From contig VGPD01000008.1 of the NCBI GenBank assembly GCA_016875635.1, positions 1-64,000 on the forward strand: a stretch of DNA of 64,000 nucleotides. Direction: 5' to 3'. Below the pieces are notes generated by a model that was not told the DNA's origin, did not search any database, and saw nothing but the letters and a program-made list of their open reading frames with translations. Of the stretch, positions 28,135 through 37,064 are shown piece after piece. A program made the translations under genes and the position numbers. How positions within the stretch are numbered: the first letter of the stretch is position 1; every line of letters begins with the position of its first letter. The DNA comes from Chloroflexota bacterium (GTDB taxonomy: Bacteria > Chloroflexota > Dehalococcoidia > UBA2979).

Positions 28135-28545
28135 TCAGCCGTCGGGCGCGATGAGGTGCACTCGAGGAAAGTACGAGCGGTACCGACCGGCGTCGCGGGT
28201 CAGCAACTGATAGCCCGCGACGGCCGCGTGCGCGCCAATGTAGAAGTCGGGGAGCGGCGAGCGGCGGACGCCACCCGCCTGTCGGTATTGGAGGAACACC
28301 TTCCCGGCGAGGAAGGCGGCTTCGTACGGGAGGTCTTCCCTCCGATAGAGGTCGAGGGGGAGCGCTGCCTCCAGCGTCTCCACGGCCTCGAACCCGATGG
28401 ACACCTCGGCGTAGACCAGCGCGTTGATCACGAGGATCTCTTCATCGGCGACGCGCGCCAGCGTCGTCGCGGACCACGTTCCCCAGCGCGGATCTTGCGT
28501 CACGACATCGAGCAGCACGTTGCTGTCGACGAGGACGGGGCTCAC
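28135..28545 (-). CDS. PIN domain ribonuclease toxin (VapC-type)
   Basis: MSPVLVDSNVLLDVVTQDPRW...VINALVYAEVSIGF...LPDFYIGAHAAVAGYQLLTRDAGRYRSYFPRVHLIAP. Confidence 0.9.
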   Translation of the reverse strand: MSPVLVDSNVLLDVVTQDPRWGTWSATTLARVADEEILVINALVYAEVSIGFEAVETLEAALPLDLYRREDLPYEAAFLAGKVFLQYRQAGGVRRSPLPDFYIGAHAAVAGYQLLTRDAGRYRSYFPRVHLIAPDG

Positions 28546-28778
28546 GCGTCCCCGCGGGTGAGCGCCATGATCTCGTCCGTCGACATGCTGACCCCGCCGG
28601 CCCGCCGCAGCGACTCGACTGCCATCGCCCCCCGCGTCGGTCGCCGCGAGGTTCGAGCCTTGATGATCCGCACGCCGTTCTTTTCGAAGACGAACTCGAC
28701 CTCGGTGTTTGGCAGTAATCCGGCGCGCTCGCGGATCGCCTGGGGAATCGTGACCTGCCCCTTCGACGTGATGCGCAT
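28542..28778 (-). CDS. AbrB/MazE-type antitoxin (VapB-type)
   Basis: MRITSKGQVTIPQAIRERAGLLPNTEVEFVFEKNGVRI; SpoVT-AbrB domain; overlaps the VapC start. Confidence 0.92.
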   Translation of the reverse strand: MRITSKGQVTIPQAIRERAGLLPNTEVEFVFEKNGVRIIKARTSRRPTRGAMAVESLRRAGGVSMSTDEIMALTRGDA

Positions 28779-28873
28779 GGCCAGTCTCCTCTTACTGGTA
28801 AGAGTAATACTCTCCATCCCCCCCGTGCCACTCAACCCGCACGATGGGGGTGGCCCGCCGTACGCTGGAGGGC

Positions 28874-31800
28874 ATGACCGCCACCACCGCGACCGATGTG
28901 CTGGACCGCTTCCACCCCGCCGTGCGGGCATGGTTCGCCGAGCGGTTCGGCGCACCGACGGACGCGCAGGCCGAGGGCTGGCCGAGCATCTTCGACCGGC
29001 GGGACGTGCTGCTCGCCGCGCCGACCGGGTCGGGCAAGACGCTCGCGACGTTCCTCGTGGGACTCGACTCCCTCGTGCGAGAGGCCGAGGCTGGGACGCT
29101 CGATGACCGCCCTCGGATCGTCTACGTCTCGCCGCTGAAGGCGCTCGGCAACGACATCGAGCGGAACCTGGACGAGCCGCTCGCCGGGATCCGCGCGGCG
29201 GCTACCGCCATGGGGCTCGACCTCGGCGCGATCCGGACGGGAGTGCGCACTGGCGACACGCCGCAGTCCGAGCGGCAGGCGATGGTGCGGAAACCGCCCC
29301 ACATCATGATCACCACACCCGAGTCGCTCTACCTCCTGCTCACCGCCGAGCGAGGGCGTGCGACGCTCCGCGGCGTCCACACGGTGATCGTGGACGAGAT
29401 CCACGCGCTCGCGCGCGACCGGCGCGGCAGCCATCTCACGCTGAGCCTCGAACGGCTTGACCACGTCGTGACCGCGGCGGGCGGGGCGCGGCCGCAGCGG
29501 ATCGGGCTCTCGGCGACGCAACGGCCGATCGAGGCGATGGGCGCATACCTCGCGGGCGCAGGCAGGCCGGTGGCGATCGTCGACCGCGGGCACCAGCGCG
29601 ACATCGAACTGCACGTCGACGTGCCGAAGACGGACCTTGAGGCCGTCGCGCCGAAGGAGCAGTGGGGCGAGATCTACGACCGGCTCGCGGAACTCGTGCA
29701 GCAGCACCAGACCACGCTGATCTTCGTGAACACGCGCCGCATGTCGGAGCGTGTCGCCCACAACCTCGTCGAACGCCTCGGCGAGGACGCGGTCGCCTCG
29801 CACCACGGGTCGATGTCGAAGGAACGTCGCCTGAAGGTGGAGCAGCGGCTGAAGGCGGGCGAACTGAAAGCGCTCGTCGCGACGGCGTCGCTCGAACTCG
29901 GCATCGACATCGGCAGCATCGACCTCGTCTGCCAGGTGGGATCGCCGAGGAGCATCGCGACATTCCTCCAGCGCGTCGGGCGGTCGGGGCACGCGCTCGG
30001 CCTGCGCCCGCACGGGCGGCTCTTCCCGGCGTCGCGCGACGAACTGATCGAATGCGCCGCGCTGGTCCGCGCCGTGCACGCGGGCCGCCTCGACCGGATC
30101 GTGCAGCCGCAGATGGCGCTCGACGTGATGGCGCAGCAGATCGTGGCCGAAGTGGCCGCCGAGGAGTGGACGGAGGACGGGCTGTACGACCTCGTGCGCC
30201 GCGCCACCCCCTTTGCCGCCCTCACGCGCGAGGCGTTCGACGAGATCGTGGAGATGCTGGCGACCGGCATCGGCACGCACGCGGGGCGAACGCCGGGGCT
30301 CCTCCACCGCGATCGCATCCAGGGGATGCTGCGCCCGAAGCGCGCGGCGCGGCTGACCGCCATCACCAACGGCGGCACCATCCCGGAACTCGGCGACTAC
30401 CGCGTGGTCGTCGAACCCGAGGGCGTGCAGGTCGGCACGGTCAACGAGGACTGGGCGATCGAATCGCAGGGCGGCGACGTCTTCCTGCTCGGCTCCACCT
30501 CCTGGCGGATCAGCCGGGTCGGCCAGTCCACGGTGTTCGTGACCGATGCGCATGGCGCCTCCCCCAGCGTCCCGTTCTGGCTGGGCGAAGCGCCCGGCCG
30601 CACGATCGAGCTCTCCGAGGAAGTCGGACGGCTGCGGCGCGACGTGGCGGAGCGACTCGACGGCGACCCCGAGGCGCTGCGGGCGTGGCTCTCGATCGAG
30701 TGCGCCCTCCCCGCGCTCGCGGTGGACCAGGTGGCCGACTACCTGCGCGCCACGCGCGATGGCCTCGGCCTCGTGCCTTCCGACACCGACGTGGTCTTCG
30801 AGCGGTTCTTCGACGACGGCGGCGGGATGCAGCTGGTGGTACACGCGCCGTTCGGGCAGCGGATCAACCGGGCGTGGGGACTCGCGTTGCGGAAGCGGTT
30901 CTGCGTCGCGTTCGACTTTGAACTCCAGGCGGCGGCCAGTGACGACGCGATCCTGCTCTCGGCGGGGCCGCAGCACTCGTGGCCGATGGAAGAGGCGTTC
31001 TCCTGGGTGCAGCCCGAGAACGTCGAGGAATCCGTCCACTCCTCCGTCTTCTACATCCCGCTCTTCCCGACGCGCTGGCGGTGGAATGTCACGCGTGCCC
31101 TCGCCGTCCCGCGCTCGCGCGGCGGCCGCCCGGTGCCGCCCTTCATCCAGCGGATGAAGGCGGACGACCTGATGGCGGCGGTGTTCCCGGAGCAGGTCGG
31201 CTGCCAGGAGAACATGACCGAGCCGCTCCGCCTCCCCGACCACCCGCTGATGCGCCAGACCATGCGCGACTGCCTCTTCGAGGCGATGGACGTCGAGGGG
31301 CTGAAGGGTGTGCTGACGCGCGTTCGCGCGGGCGAGATCCGCTACCACGCGCGCGAGACCGTCGAGCCCTCGGTGATGGCGCACGAGATCGTCAACGGCA
31401 AGCCGTACACCTTCCTCGACGACGCGCCCCTCGAGGAGCGCCGTACCCGCGCCGTCAGCCTGCGCCGCGGTCTGCCGGAGCACGCGCGCGACCTCGGCGC
31501 GCTCGACCCGGAGGCGATCGAGCGCGTGGCCGACGAGGCGTGGCCCGACCCGCGCGACGCGGAGGAGACGCACGACGCCCTGCTCAACCTCGTCGCCGTG
31601 GCTGAGGACGTCGTCGAGGACTGGGCGGACTGGCTCGCGGAACTCGCGGGACAGAAGCGCGCCGCCGTCCTCGACACCGCGCGCGGGCGGCTCTGGTTCG
31701 CCGCCGAGCACCTCGAGGCGGTGCGGCTGCTCTACCCGGAGGCGACGGCGTCCGCGCTCGACGTGCCGCCGGCCGCGCTGCTGCCCGTCGAACATCGTGA

Positions 31801-33124
31801 GGGCGCGCGCATGCTGCTGCTGCGCGGCCACGCGGAGGCGATCGGCGTCGCGACGGCCTCGATGTTCGCGGCGCGCACGGTCCTCGACGAGCAGGACACC
31901 GTCCACGGATTGACCATGGTGGAGACGCAGGGGTTCGTGCTGCGCGGGCACTACACGCCGGGCGTGCGCGAGGACGAGTGGTGCGACCGCCGCCTGCTTG
32001 CCCGCATCCACCGCTACACCCTCGACCGGCTGCGCCGCGAGATCGACCCGGTGTCGAAGCAGGACTACATGCGCTTCCTCCTGCGCTGGCAGCACCTCGA
32101 CCACCGCACGCTCGTCGAGGGACGCGGCGGCCTGCGCGCGCTCATCACGCGTCTCCAGGGCTTCGAGGCCCCCGCAAGCACCTGGGAGGGCGAACTGCTG
32201 CGCGCACGGATGCGCGAGTACCACGCCTCATGGCTGGACGAACTCTGCCTCGCCGGCGAGGTGACGTGGGCGCGCCTCACGCCGCGCAAGGCGAACCCGG
32301 ACGGGCCGCACCTCCTCGGCACCGCCGCCACGCGGGCGACGCCGGTCACGCTCGCGCTGCGCACGGACCTGCCGTCGCTCCTCGCGGCCACACGCCACTA
32401 CGCACCCGCAGAGGCCGCCGACCCCGCAGGTGGCGCGGCCGGCGAGGTGATCGCGCTGCTGCGGGACAAGGGCGCGCTCTTCTTCGAAGAGATCGTGCGG
32501 GAGACGCGCCGCCTCGTCACGGACGTCGAGGACGGCATGCGCTCGCTGATCGCGGCGGGCCTCGTCGCCTCAGACGGCTTCCAGGGGTTGCGCGAGATCG
32601 CGGGCGGACGGCGGCGCAACGGCCGCGGCGACGGGCGACGCGGCGGGAACTACCTGCGCGGCGGCCTGTTCGCTGGCGGCGGCCCACCGGGCCGCTGGGC
32701 CGTCGTGCAGACGCCCGAGGTCGACCCCACCGACGAGGACGCCCTCGCCGAACAGATCGCGCGCGTCCTCCTCGACCGGTACGGCGTGCTGTTCCGCGAC
32801 GTGACCTCGCGCGAGCCGATGACGATCCCGTGGCGGCTGGTGATGAAGGCGCTCCGCCGCCTCGAGGCGCGCGGGGTGGTGCGTGGCGGCCGCTTCGTCA
32901 TGGGCGTGGCCGGTGAGCAGTTCGCTCACCCCGAGGCGATCCCGCTGCTGCGCGCGATCCGCAAAGAACCCCTCGACGGCGTCCCCATCACCGTCGCCTC
33001 GACGGACCCGGCGAACCTGACCGGCCTGCTCTTCGGCAACCGCGTCCCCGCCCAGCGCGGGCGGGCGGTGACGTTCATCGACGGGCTGCCCGCAGAGATC
33101 GCGGCGCCAGTAGGGGCACGCTAG
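28874..33124 (+). CDS. lhr: Lhr-family ATP-dependent helicase
   Basis: About 1416 aa; LLAAPTGSGKTLATFL, VDEIHALARDRRGSHLTLSLERL, GLSATQRPIEAMGAYLAG, FVNTRRMSERVAHNL, VATASLELGIDIGSIDLVCQVGSPRSIATFLQRVGRSGH. Confidence 0.95.
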   Translation: MTATTATDVLDRFHPAVRAWFAERFGAPTDAQAEGWPSIFDRRDVLLAAPTGSGKTLATFLVGLDSLVREAEAGTLDDRPRIVYVSPLKALGNDIERNLDEPLAGIRAAATAMGLDLGAIRTGVRTGDTPQSERQAMVRKPPHIMITTPESLYLLLTAERGRATLRGVHTVIVDEIHALARDRRGSHLTLSLERLDHVVTAAGGARPQRIGLSATQRPIEAMGAYLAGAGRPVAIVDRGHQRDIELHVDVPKTDLEAVAPKEQWGEIYDRLAELVQQHQTTLIFVNTRRMSERVAHNLVERLGEDAVASHHGSMSKERRLKVEQRLKAGELKALVATASLELGIDIGSIDLVCQVGSPRSIATFLQRVGRSGHALGLRPHGRLFPASRDELIECAALVRAVHAGRLDRIVQPQMALDVMAQQIVAEVAAEEWTEDGLYDLVRRATPFAALTREAFDEIVEMLATGIGTHAGRTPGLLHRDRIQGMLRPKRAARLTAITNGGTIPELGDYRVVVEPEGVQVGTVNEDWAIESQGGDVFLLGSTSWRISRVGQSTVFVTDAHGASPSVPFWLGEAPGRTIELSEEVGRLRRDVAERLDGDPEALRAWLSIECALPALAVDQVADYLRATRDGLGLVPSDTDVVFERFFDDGGGMQLVVHAPFGQRINRAWGLALRKRFCVAFDFELQAAASDDAILLSAGPQHSWPMEEAFSWVQPENVEESVHSSVFYIPLFPTRWRWNVTRALAVPRSRGGRPVPPFIQRMKADDLMAAVFPEQVGCQENMTEPLRLPDHPLMRQTMRDCLFEAMDVEGLKGVLTRVRAGEIRYHARETVEPSVMAHEIVNGKPYTFLDDAPLEERRTRAVSLRRGLPEHARDLGALDPEAIERVADEAWPDPRDAEETHDALLNLVAVAEDVVEDWADWLAELAGQKRAAVLDTARGRLWFAAEHLEAVRLLYPEATASALDVPPAALLPVEHREGARMLLLRGHAEAIGVATASMFAARTVLDEQDTVHGLTMVETQGFVLRGHYTPGVREDEWCDRRLLARIHRYTLDRLRREIDPVSKQDYMRFLLRWQHLDHRTLVEGRGGLRALITRLQGFEAPASTWEGELLRARMREYHASWLDELCLAGEVTWARLTPRKANPDGPHLLGTAATRATPVTLALRTDLPSLLAATRHYAPAEAADPAGGAAGEVIALLRDKGALFFEEIVRETRRLVTDVEDGMRSLIAAGLVASDGFQGLREIAGGRRRNGRGDGRRGGNYLRGGLFAGGGPPGRWAVVQTPEVDPTDEDALAEQIARVLLDRYGVLFRDVTSREPMTIPWRLVMKALRRLEARGVVRGGRFVMGVAGEQFAHPEAIPLLRAIRKEPLDGVPITVASTDPANLTGLLFGNRVPAQRGRAVTFIDGLPAEIAAPVGAR

Positions 33125-33897
33125 TCCGCAGGACCGCGCTGCCGATCACTCAACTCTTCAATACTTGCCTCAAGGCGATTGACCTCACGGATCACATCTT
33201 TGAGTGTCGTCGTATCTTCACTCTTTGGCGCTGACACAAAGAACGACGTGATACTCGCTGTCAGCACACCAAACAGCGCAATGCCGAGAATCATGAGGAA
33301 CACCGCGACGCCACGGCCTTCAGCAGTAACCGGATATGCATCGCCATACCCGACAGTGGTCACCGTGGTGGCAGCCCACCAGAGTGCTGTCGAGAATTCC
33401 TGAATTGTCCCGTCGCTGCCTCGCTCGAACCTCGTGACAGCCGCTGCTGACGCCACGATCAGCACGAGGCCGGTCAGCAGGACGTACTGCAACCCGCGCT
33501 CGGCGAGGATGGAACGTACCGAATGAGCGAACCGCGCGGTTGCTGCGAAGAGTCTGGCCCCTTGACCAAACAGAACGAGACGCGTTGTCCGGGCGAGACG
33601 GAGCGGTCTGAGAAACGGCAGAATCACGATCAGCACATCAAACCAGTGCGTGCCCAGATAACGAAACCGACGCTCGGCGAGATAGGTGTTTGCGGCAAGC
33701 TCGATGGCAAAGGTGGCCCAGATGAGCCACTCGATGCGTTCAAGCGCATCCACGGCTGAGTCCGAAAGATCCACCAACATGGGGACAAGCAGTACCGCGA
33801 CGAACATGAGTGACAACACCAGCATCGGCGCGTCCACCGCGCGCTGGAAACGCTCTCGCGCATCTAGTCTGGTGTCGTCAGCGCTCATCAGACGCAC
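33121..33897 (-). CDS. Ion transporter / voltage-gated-type K+ channel
   Basis: ALWWAATTVTTVGYGDAYPVTAEGRGVAVFLMILGIALFGVLTASI selectivity filter; S1-S4-like N-terminus. Confidence 0.92.
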   Translation of the reverse strand: MRLMSADDTRLDARERFQRAVDAPMLVLSLMFVAVLLVPMLVDLSDSAVDALERIEWLIWATFAIELAANTYLAERRFRYLGTHWFDVLIVILPFLRPLRLARTTRLVLFGQGARLFAATARFAHSVRSILAERGLQYVLLTGLVLIVASAAAVTRFERGSDGTIQEFSTALWWAATTVTTVGYGDAYPVTAEGRGVAVFLMILGIALFGVLTASITSFFVSAPKSEDTTTLKDVIREVNRLEASIEELSDRQRGPAD

Positions 33898-33970
33898 TGT
33901 AACCCTGAGACTGTGTCCGCGTGGGGCATGTTCAACAGGCGGCGCAAATGCACTACCGCAAGGGCAATCA

Positions 33971-33998
33971 CAGAGGGGAGCCGACCGGCTCCCCTCTG
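33971..33998. terminator. Stem-loop downstream of the secreted protein gene
   Basis: cagaggggagcc gacc ggctcccctctg, 12-bp perfect stem. Confidence 0.7.
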
Positions 33999-34021
33999 TG
34001 CGCTCGACTCGTGAGCAGACG

Positions 34022-34543
34022 CTACGGGATGTGGTTCTGCGGGCCGACCTTCACAAGGTTGCCCGAGCCAGACTGCGTGAGCACGTGGTACTCCCAGGTG
34101 CCCCAGACCGCCCAGTCCGGATTGCCGGTGTAGCGCGGATCGGTGCGGCTAACGATCAGGTAGTTGTACTGGCCGTTGTCGTCGTATCCGCTGCAGTTGA
34201 TGTGGTTCTGGATCCACCCCTCATCCATATACGGGGTGTTGCCGAAGTCGGCGCGATAGTTGACGACGTAGTCGCAGCGCGTGAGCGTGGCCAGGTCGAG
34301 CGCGCCCAGCGAGCCGACGCTGCCCATGACGCGCCCGTCCCCTAGGTCCCAGTACCAGTCTCCGCCTCCGTCGTAGGCGTAGATCGAGGTGTAGTGGCCG
34401 TTCACGTAGACGCCCGCGTCCGGGATGCCGTTGCCGTCGCGGTCGTACCTGGCCGACGTGTGGCCGGGCACTCGCGTATCGGCCTCAGCCAGACCAGGGC
34501 CGCCGAACGCGGCAACGATCAGTCCCAGGCTCGCTGCTATCAC
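34022..34543 (-). CDS. Secreted hypothetical protein with DxDGNGxxD loop
   Basis: Signal-like N-terminus (GTG start); RYDRDGNGIPDAGVYVNGHYTSIYAYDGGGDWYWDLGDGR. Confidence 0.65.
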   Translation of the reverse strand: MIAASLGLIVAAFGGPGLAEADTRVPGHTSARYDRDGNGIPDAGVYVNGHYTSIYAYDGGGDWYWDLGDGRVMGSVGSLGALDLATLTRCDYVVNYRADFGNTPYMDEGWIQNHINCSGYDDNGQYNYLIVSRTDPRYTGNPDWAVWGTWEYHVLTQSGSGNLVKVGPQNHIP

Positions 34544-34689
34544 GGCGGCACGCTAGATCAGGACTCGGCGCCTTCGCGATGTGTCCACGCTTCACCTCCC
34601 GCACCCCGACAACCCACCGGAGCATACTGGCGAGACGCAACCTGCGATCTGGTGCATCCGCACCAGTCAGTCGCGGCCGATCCTGACCA

Positions 34690-35070
34690 CTATTCCGCCG
34701 GGGGAGTCGCGCTCGCGACGATGCCCATGATGTTGCCCGAGGGGTCGCGGAACTGCGCCATCGTCACGGCGCCGGGGATGACCGTAACGGGCATCACCTG
34801 CGTGGCGCCGTTCGCGATCGCGCGGTCGAGGTACTTCTGCGGGTCGTCCACCTCGACGTAGATGACGACGTCCGCGCCGTCCTCGGAGGCGTCGATCGCG
34901 CCGGCGATGCCACGCTCGCCGGTCGCGCTGGATCCGGGGTCGACCATGCCGTAGTTGAACGGGTTGTCGGCCTCGACCTTCCAGTCGAAGGTGCGCGCGT
35001 AGAACTGCTGGAGCTTCTGCTTGTCCTGGCCGGGGCCGGCGAGGATCTCGAAGTGGACGATCGGGTTCAT
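34690..35070 (-). CDS. VOC family (glyoxalase-like) protein
   Basis: IVHFEILAGPGQDKQKLQQFYARTFDWKV...YVEVDDPQKYLDRAIANGATQVMPVTVIPG...FRDPSGNIMGIV. Confidence 0.92.
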   Translation of the reverse strand: MNPIVHFEILAGPGQDKQKLQQFYARTFDWKVEADNPFNYGMVDPGSSATGERGIAGAIDASEDGADVVIYVEVDDPQKYLDRAIANGATQVMPVTVIPGAVTMAQFRDPSGNIMGIVASATPPAE

Positions 35071-35178
35071 CGGGCGCTCCCTGCTGGCGCGAGGCCTGTG
35101 CGAACATCGAGTGTACGCACCGGCCAGCGCGGGCGCGCTACCGTTCTGGCATACGGCGGGCGGAAGGCGAGGCACACG

Positions 35179-35979
35179 ATGGACCTGCAACTCACGGGCA
35201 AGCGCGCGGTGGTGACCGGCGGCAGCAAGGGGATCGGGAAGGCGTGCGCCCTCCTCCTCGCGCGCGAGGGCTGCGACGTCGCGCTCGTCTCACGGACGCA
35301 GGCCGACCTCGACGCCGCGGCGAGCGAGATCGCGGCGGCAACCGGGCGGACCATCGTCGGGGTCGCCTGCGACACCGGCGACGACGAATCGGTGCGCGGG
35401 ATGATGCGGGCGGTGGTCGCGCGCCTCGGCGGCGTCGACATCCTCGTCAACGCGGCGGCAAAGCCGGGCGGCCAGCAGCCGCCGCCCCGCCTCGCGGAGA
35501 TCACGGACGAGGCGTTCAACGACGACATGAACGTGAAGGTGCTGGGCTACCTCCGCTGCGCGCGCGAGGCCGCGCCGCACATGGCCTCGAACGGCTGGGG
35601 CCGGATCATCAACATCTCCGGCCTCGCGGCACGTCAGACCGGCTCGATCATCGGGTCGATGCGAAACGTCGCCGTCGCAGCGCTCACGAAGAACCTGGCG
35701 GACGAACTCGGCCCCCTGGGCATCAACGTCACCGTCGTCCACCCCGGCCTCACGCGCACCGAGGCGACCGCGGGCGTCATCGCCCGGCGCTCCGCTGCGC
35801 AGGGCGTGTCCGCCGCGATCATCGAGAGGCAGATGGCGGAGGGGAACACCGTCCGCCGTCTGATCGACGCCAGCGACATCGCGGCGGTGGTGGCGTTCCT
35901 CGCGTCGCCGCTCTCGGTCGCGCTGAACGGTGACGCCATCGCGGCGGGCGGCGGTGCGCCGCGGTCGATCCACTACTAG
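35179..35979 (+). CDS. SDR family oxidoreductase
   Basis: LTGKRAVVTGGSKGIGKACALLLAREG, VDILVNAAAKPGG, INISGLAA, INVTVVHPGLTRTE. Confidence 0.94.
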   Translation: MDLQLTGKRAVVTGGSKGIGKACALLLAREGCDVALVSRTQADLDAAASEIAAATGRTIVGVACDTGDDESVRGMMRAVVARLGGVDILVNAAAKPGGQQPPPRLAEITDEAFNDDMNVKVLGYLRCAREAAPHMASNGWGRIINISGLAARQTGSIIGSMRNVAVAALTKNLADELGPLGINVTVVHPGLTRTEATAGVIARRSAAQGVSAAIIERQMAEGNTVRRLIDASDIAAVVAFLASPLSVALNGDAIAAGGGAPRSIHY

Positions 35980-36068
35980 CCACGACGGGCGCCGGATCCG
36001 GCGCGGGCTAGGTCGCCCCCTCGACCGGATCGTCCGCTGCCGCACCCCGATGCCGCCAGCACCTGGCG

Positions 36069-36992
36069 TCACGCGCCACGCAGCGCGAGCAACCCGAGGT
36101 AGGCCACGTAGCCGCCGATCAGCACCGCCCCTCGCCCGCGTCCGAGGGTCAGCCCTCGTAGGGGGATGAGCAACGCTGCCGCGACAGCTCCGGCGATGAC
36201 TGCTACGAGGATCTCATCGACGTGCAACGAGAACGGGCGGATCAGCGCCACGCCTCCGACGATCCAGAGTGTGTTGAAGATGTTGCTGCCGATGACCGTG
36301 CTTGCGCCGAGGTCGCCATGGCCCCGCACCCGGGAGACGACGGCCGTGGCGAGTTCCGGCATCGATGTCCCAAGCGCGACGATCGTCGAACCGACAAGGA
36401 ACGGGTCCCACCCGAGCGTCTCGCCGATGCCTCGTGCCGCCACAATGACCAGCCGCCCGGCCAGGAGCAGGAGCGCCACACCTCCGACGGTCAGCAGCCA
36501 GGCGTGGCGGTGGCGGTCCTCGGCGGGACCTATCGTGCCGTCCCTCGCGTCGACCGCGTGGCGCACCGTGGTCCCTATCCATGCAAGGAACACCGTGACC
36601 ATGACGGCCCCGTCGGTCCGGTCGAGCCGGCCGTCGAGCGTGAGCAGGCCAAGGACCAGCGGAGCCGCAAGAGCCACGGGGAGGTCGCGCCTCACATCCC
36701 GGCGGCTTAGCGTCAGCGGCGTCACCAAGGAGACGATCCCGAGGATCAGCGCGATATTGACGACGCTGCTGCCGAGCGCGTCGCCCACCGCCACCGCCGG
36801 AGCGCCCGCGACCGCCGCGTTGACGCCGACAGCCATCTCGGGGGCGGAGGTGGCGAATGCCGCGATGGTGACGCCGACGATCCCGACCGGCACGCGGAGC
36901 CGTGCCGCGACCCCCACCGTGCCGCGGACGAACACCTCACCCCCGAGGGCGGCAAGCGCCATGCCGGCGAGGAGGAGCGCGAAGTCGTCCAT
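36069..36992 (-). CDS. Calcium/sodium antiporter
   Basis: AAFATSAPEMAVGVNAAVAGAPAVAVGDALGSSVVNIALILG and ALGTSMPELATAVVSRVRGHGDLGASTVIGSNIFNTLWIVG alpha repeats. Confidence 0.93.
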   Translation of the reverse strand: MDDFALLLAGMALAALGGEVFVRGTVGVAARLRVPVGIVGVTIAAFATSAPEMAVGVNAAVAGAPAVAVGDALGSSVVNIALILGIVSLVTPLTLSRRDVRRDLPVALAAPLVLGLLTLDGRLDRTDGAVMVTVFLAWIGTTVRHAVDARDGTIGPAEDRHRHAWLLTVGGVALLLLAGRLVIVAARGIGETLGWDPFLVGSTIVALGTSMPELATAVVSRVRGHGDLGASTVIGSNIFNTLWIVGGVALIRPFSLHVDEILVAVIAGAVAAALLIPLRGLTLGRGRGAVLIGGYVAYLGLLALRGA

Positions 36993-37064
36993 GCCCGCCG
37001 CTCTCCACGCCTGGCCCGCACGCAAAGGACCACGCGAGCCGCGCCCGACGGGTCAGCCCTAAGG

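Noticed and set aside
28832-32224. 1130-aa minus-strand ORF antisense to lhr
   Set aside because: Composition (R/H/E/A-rich, no domains) is typical of the reverse complement of a GC-rich gene; the plus strand encodes a clear Lhr helicase.
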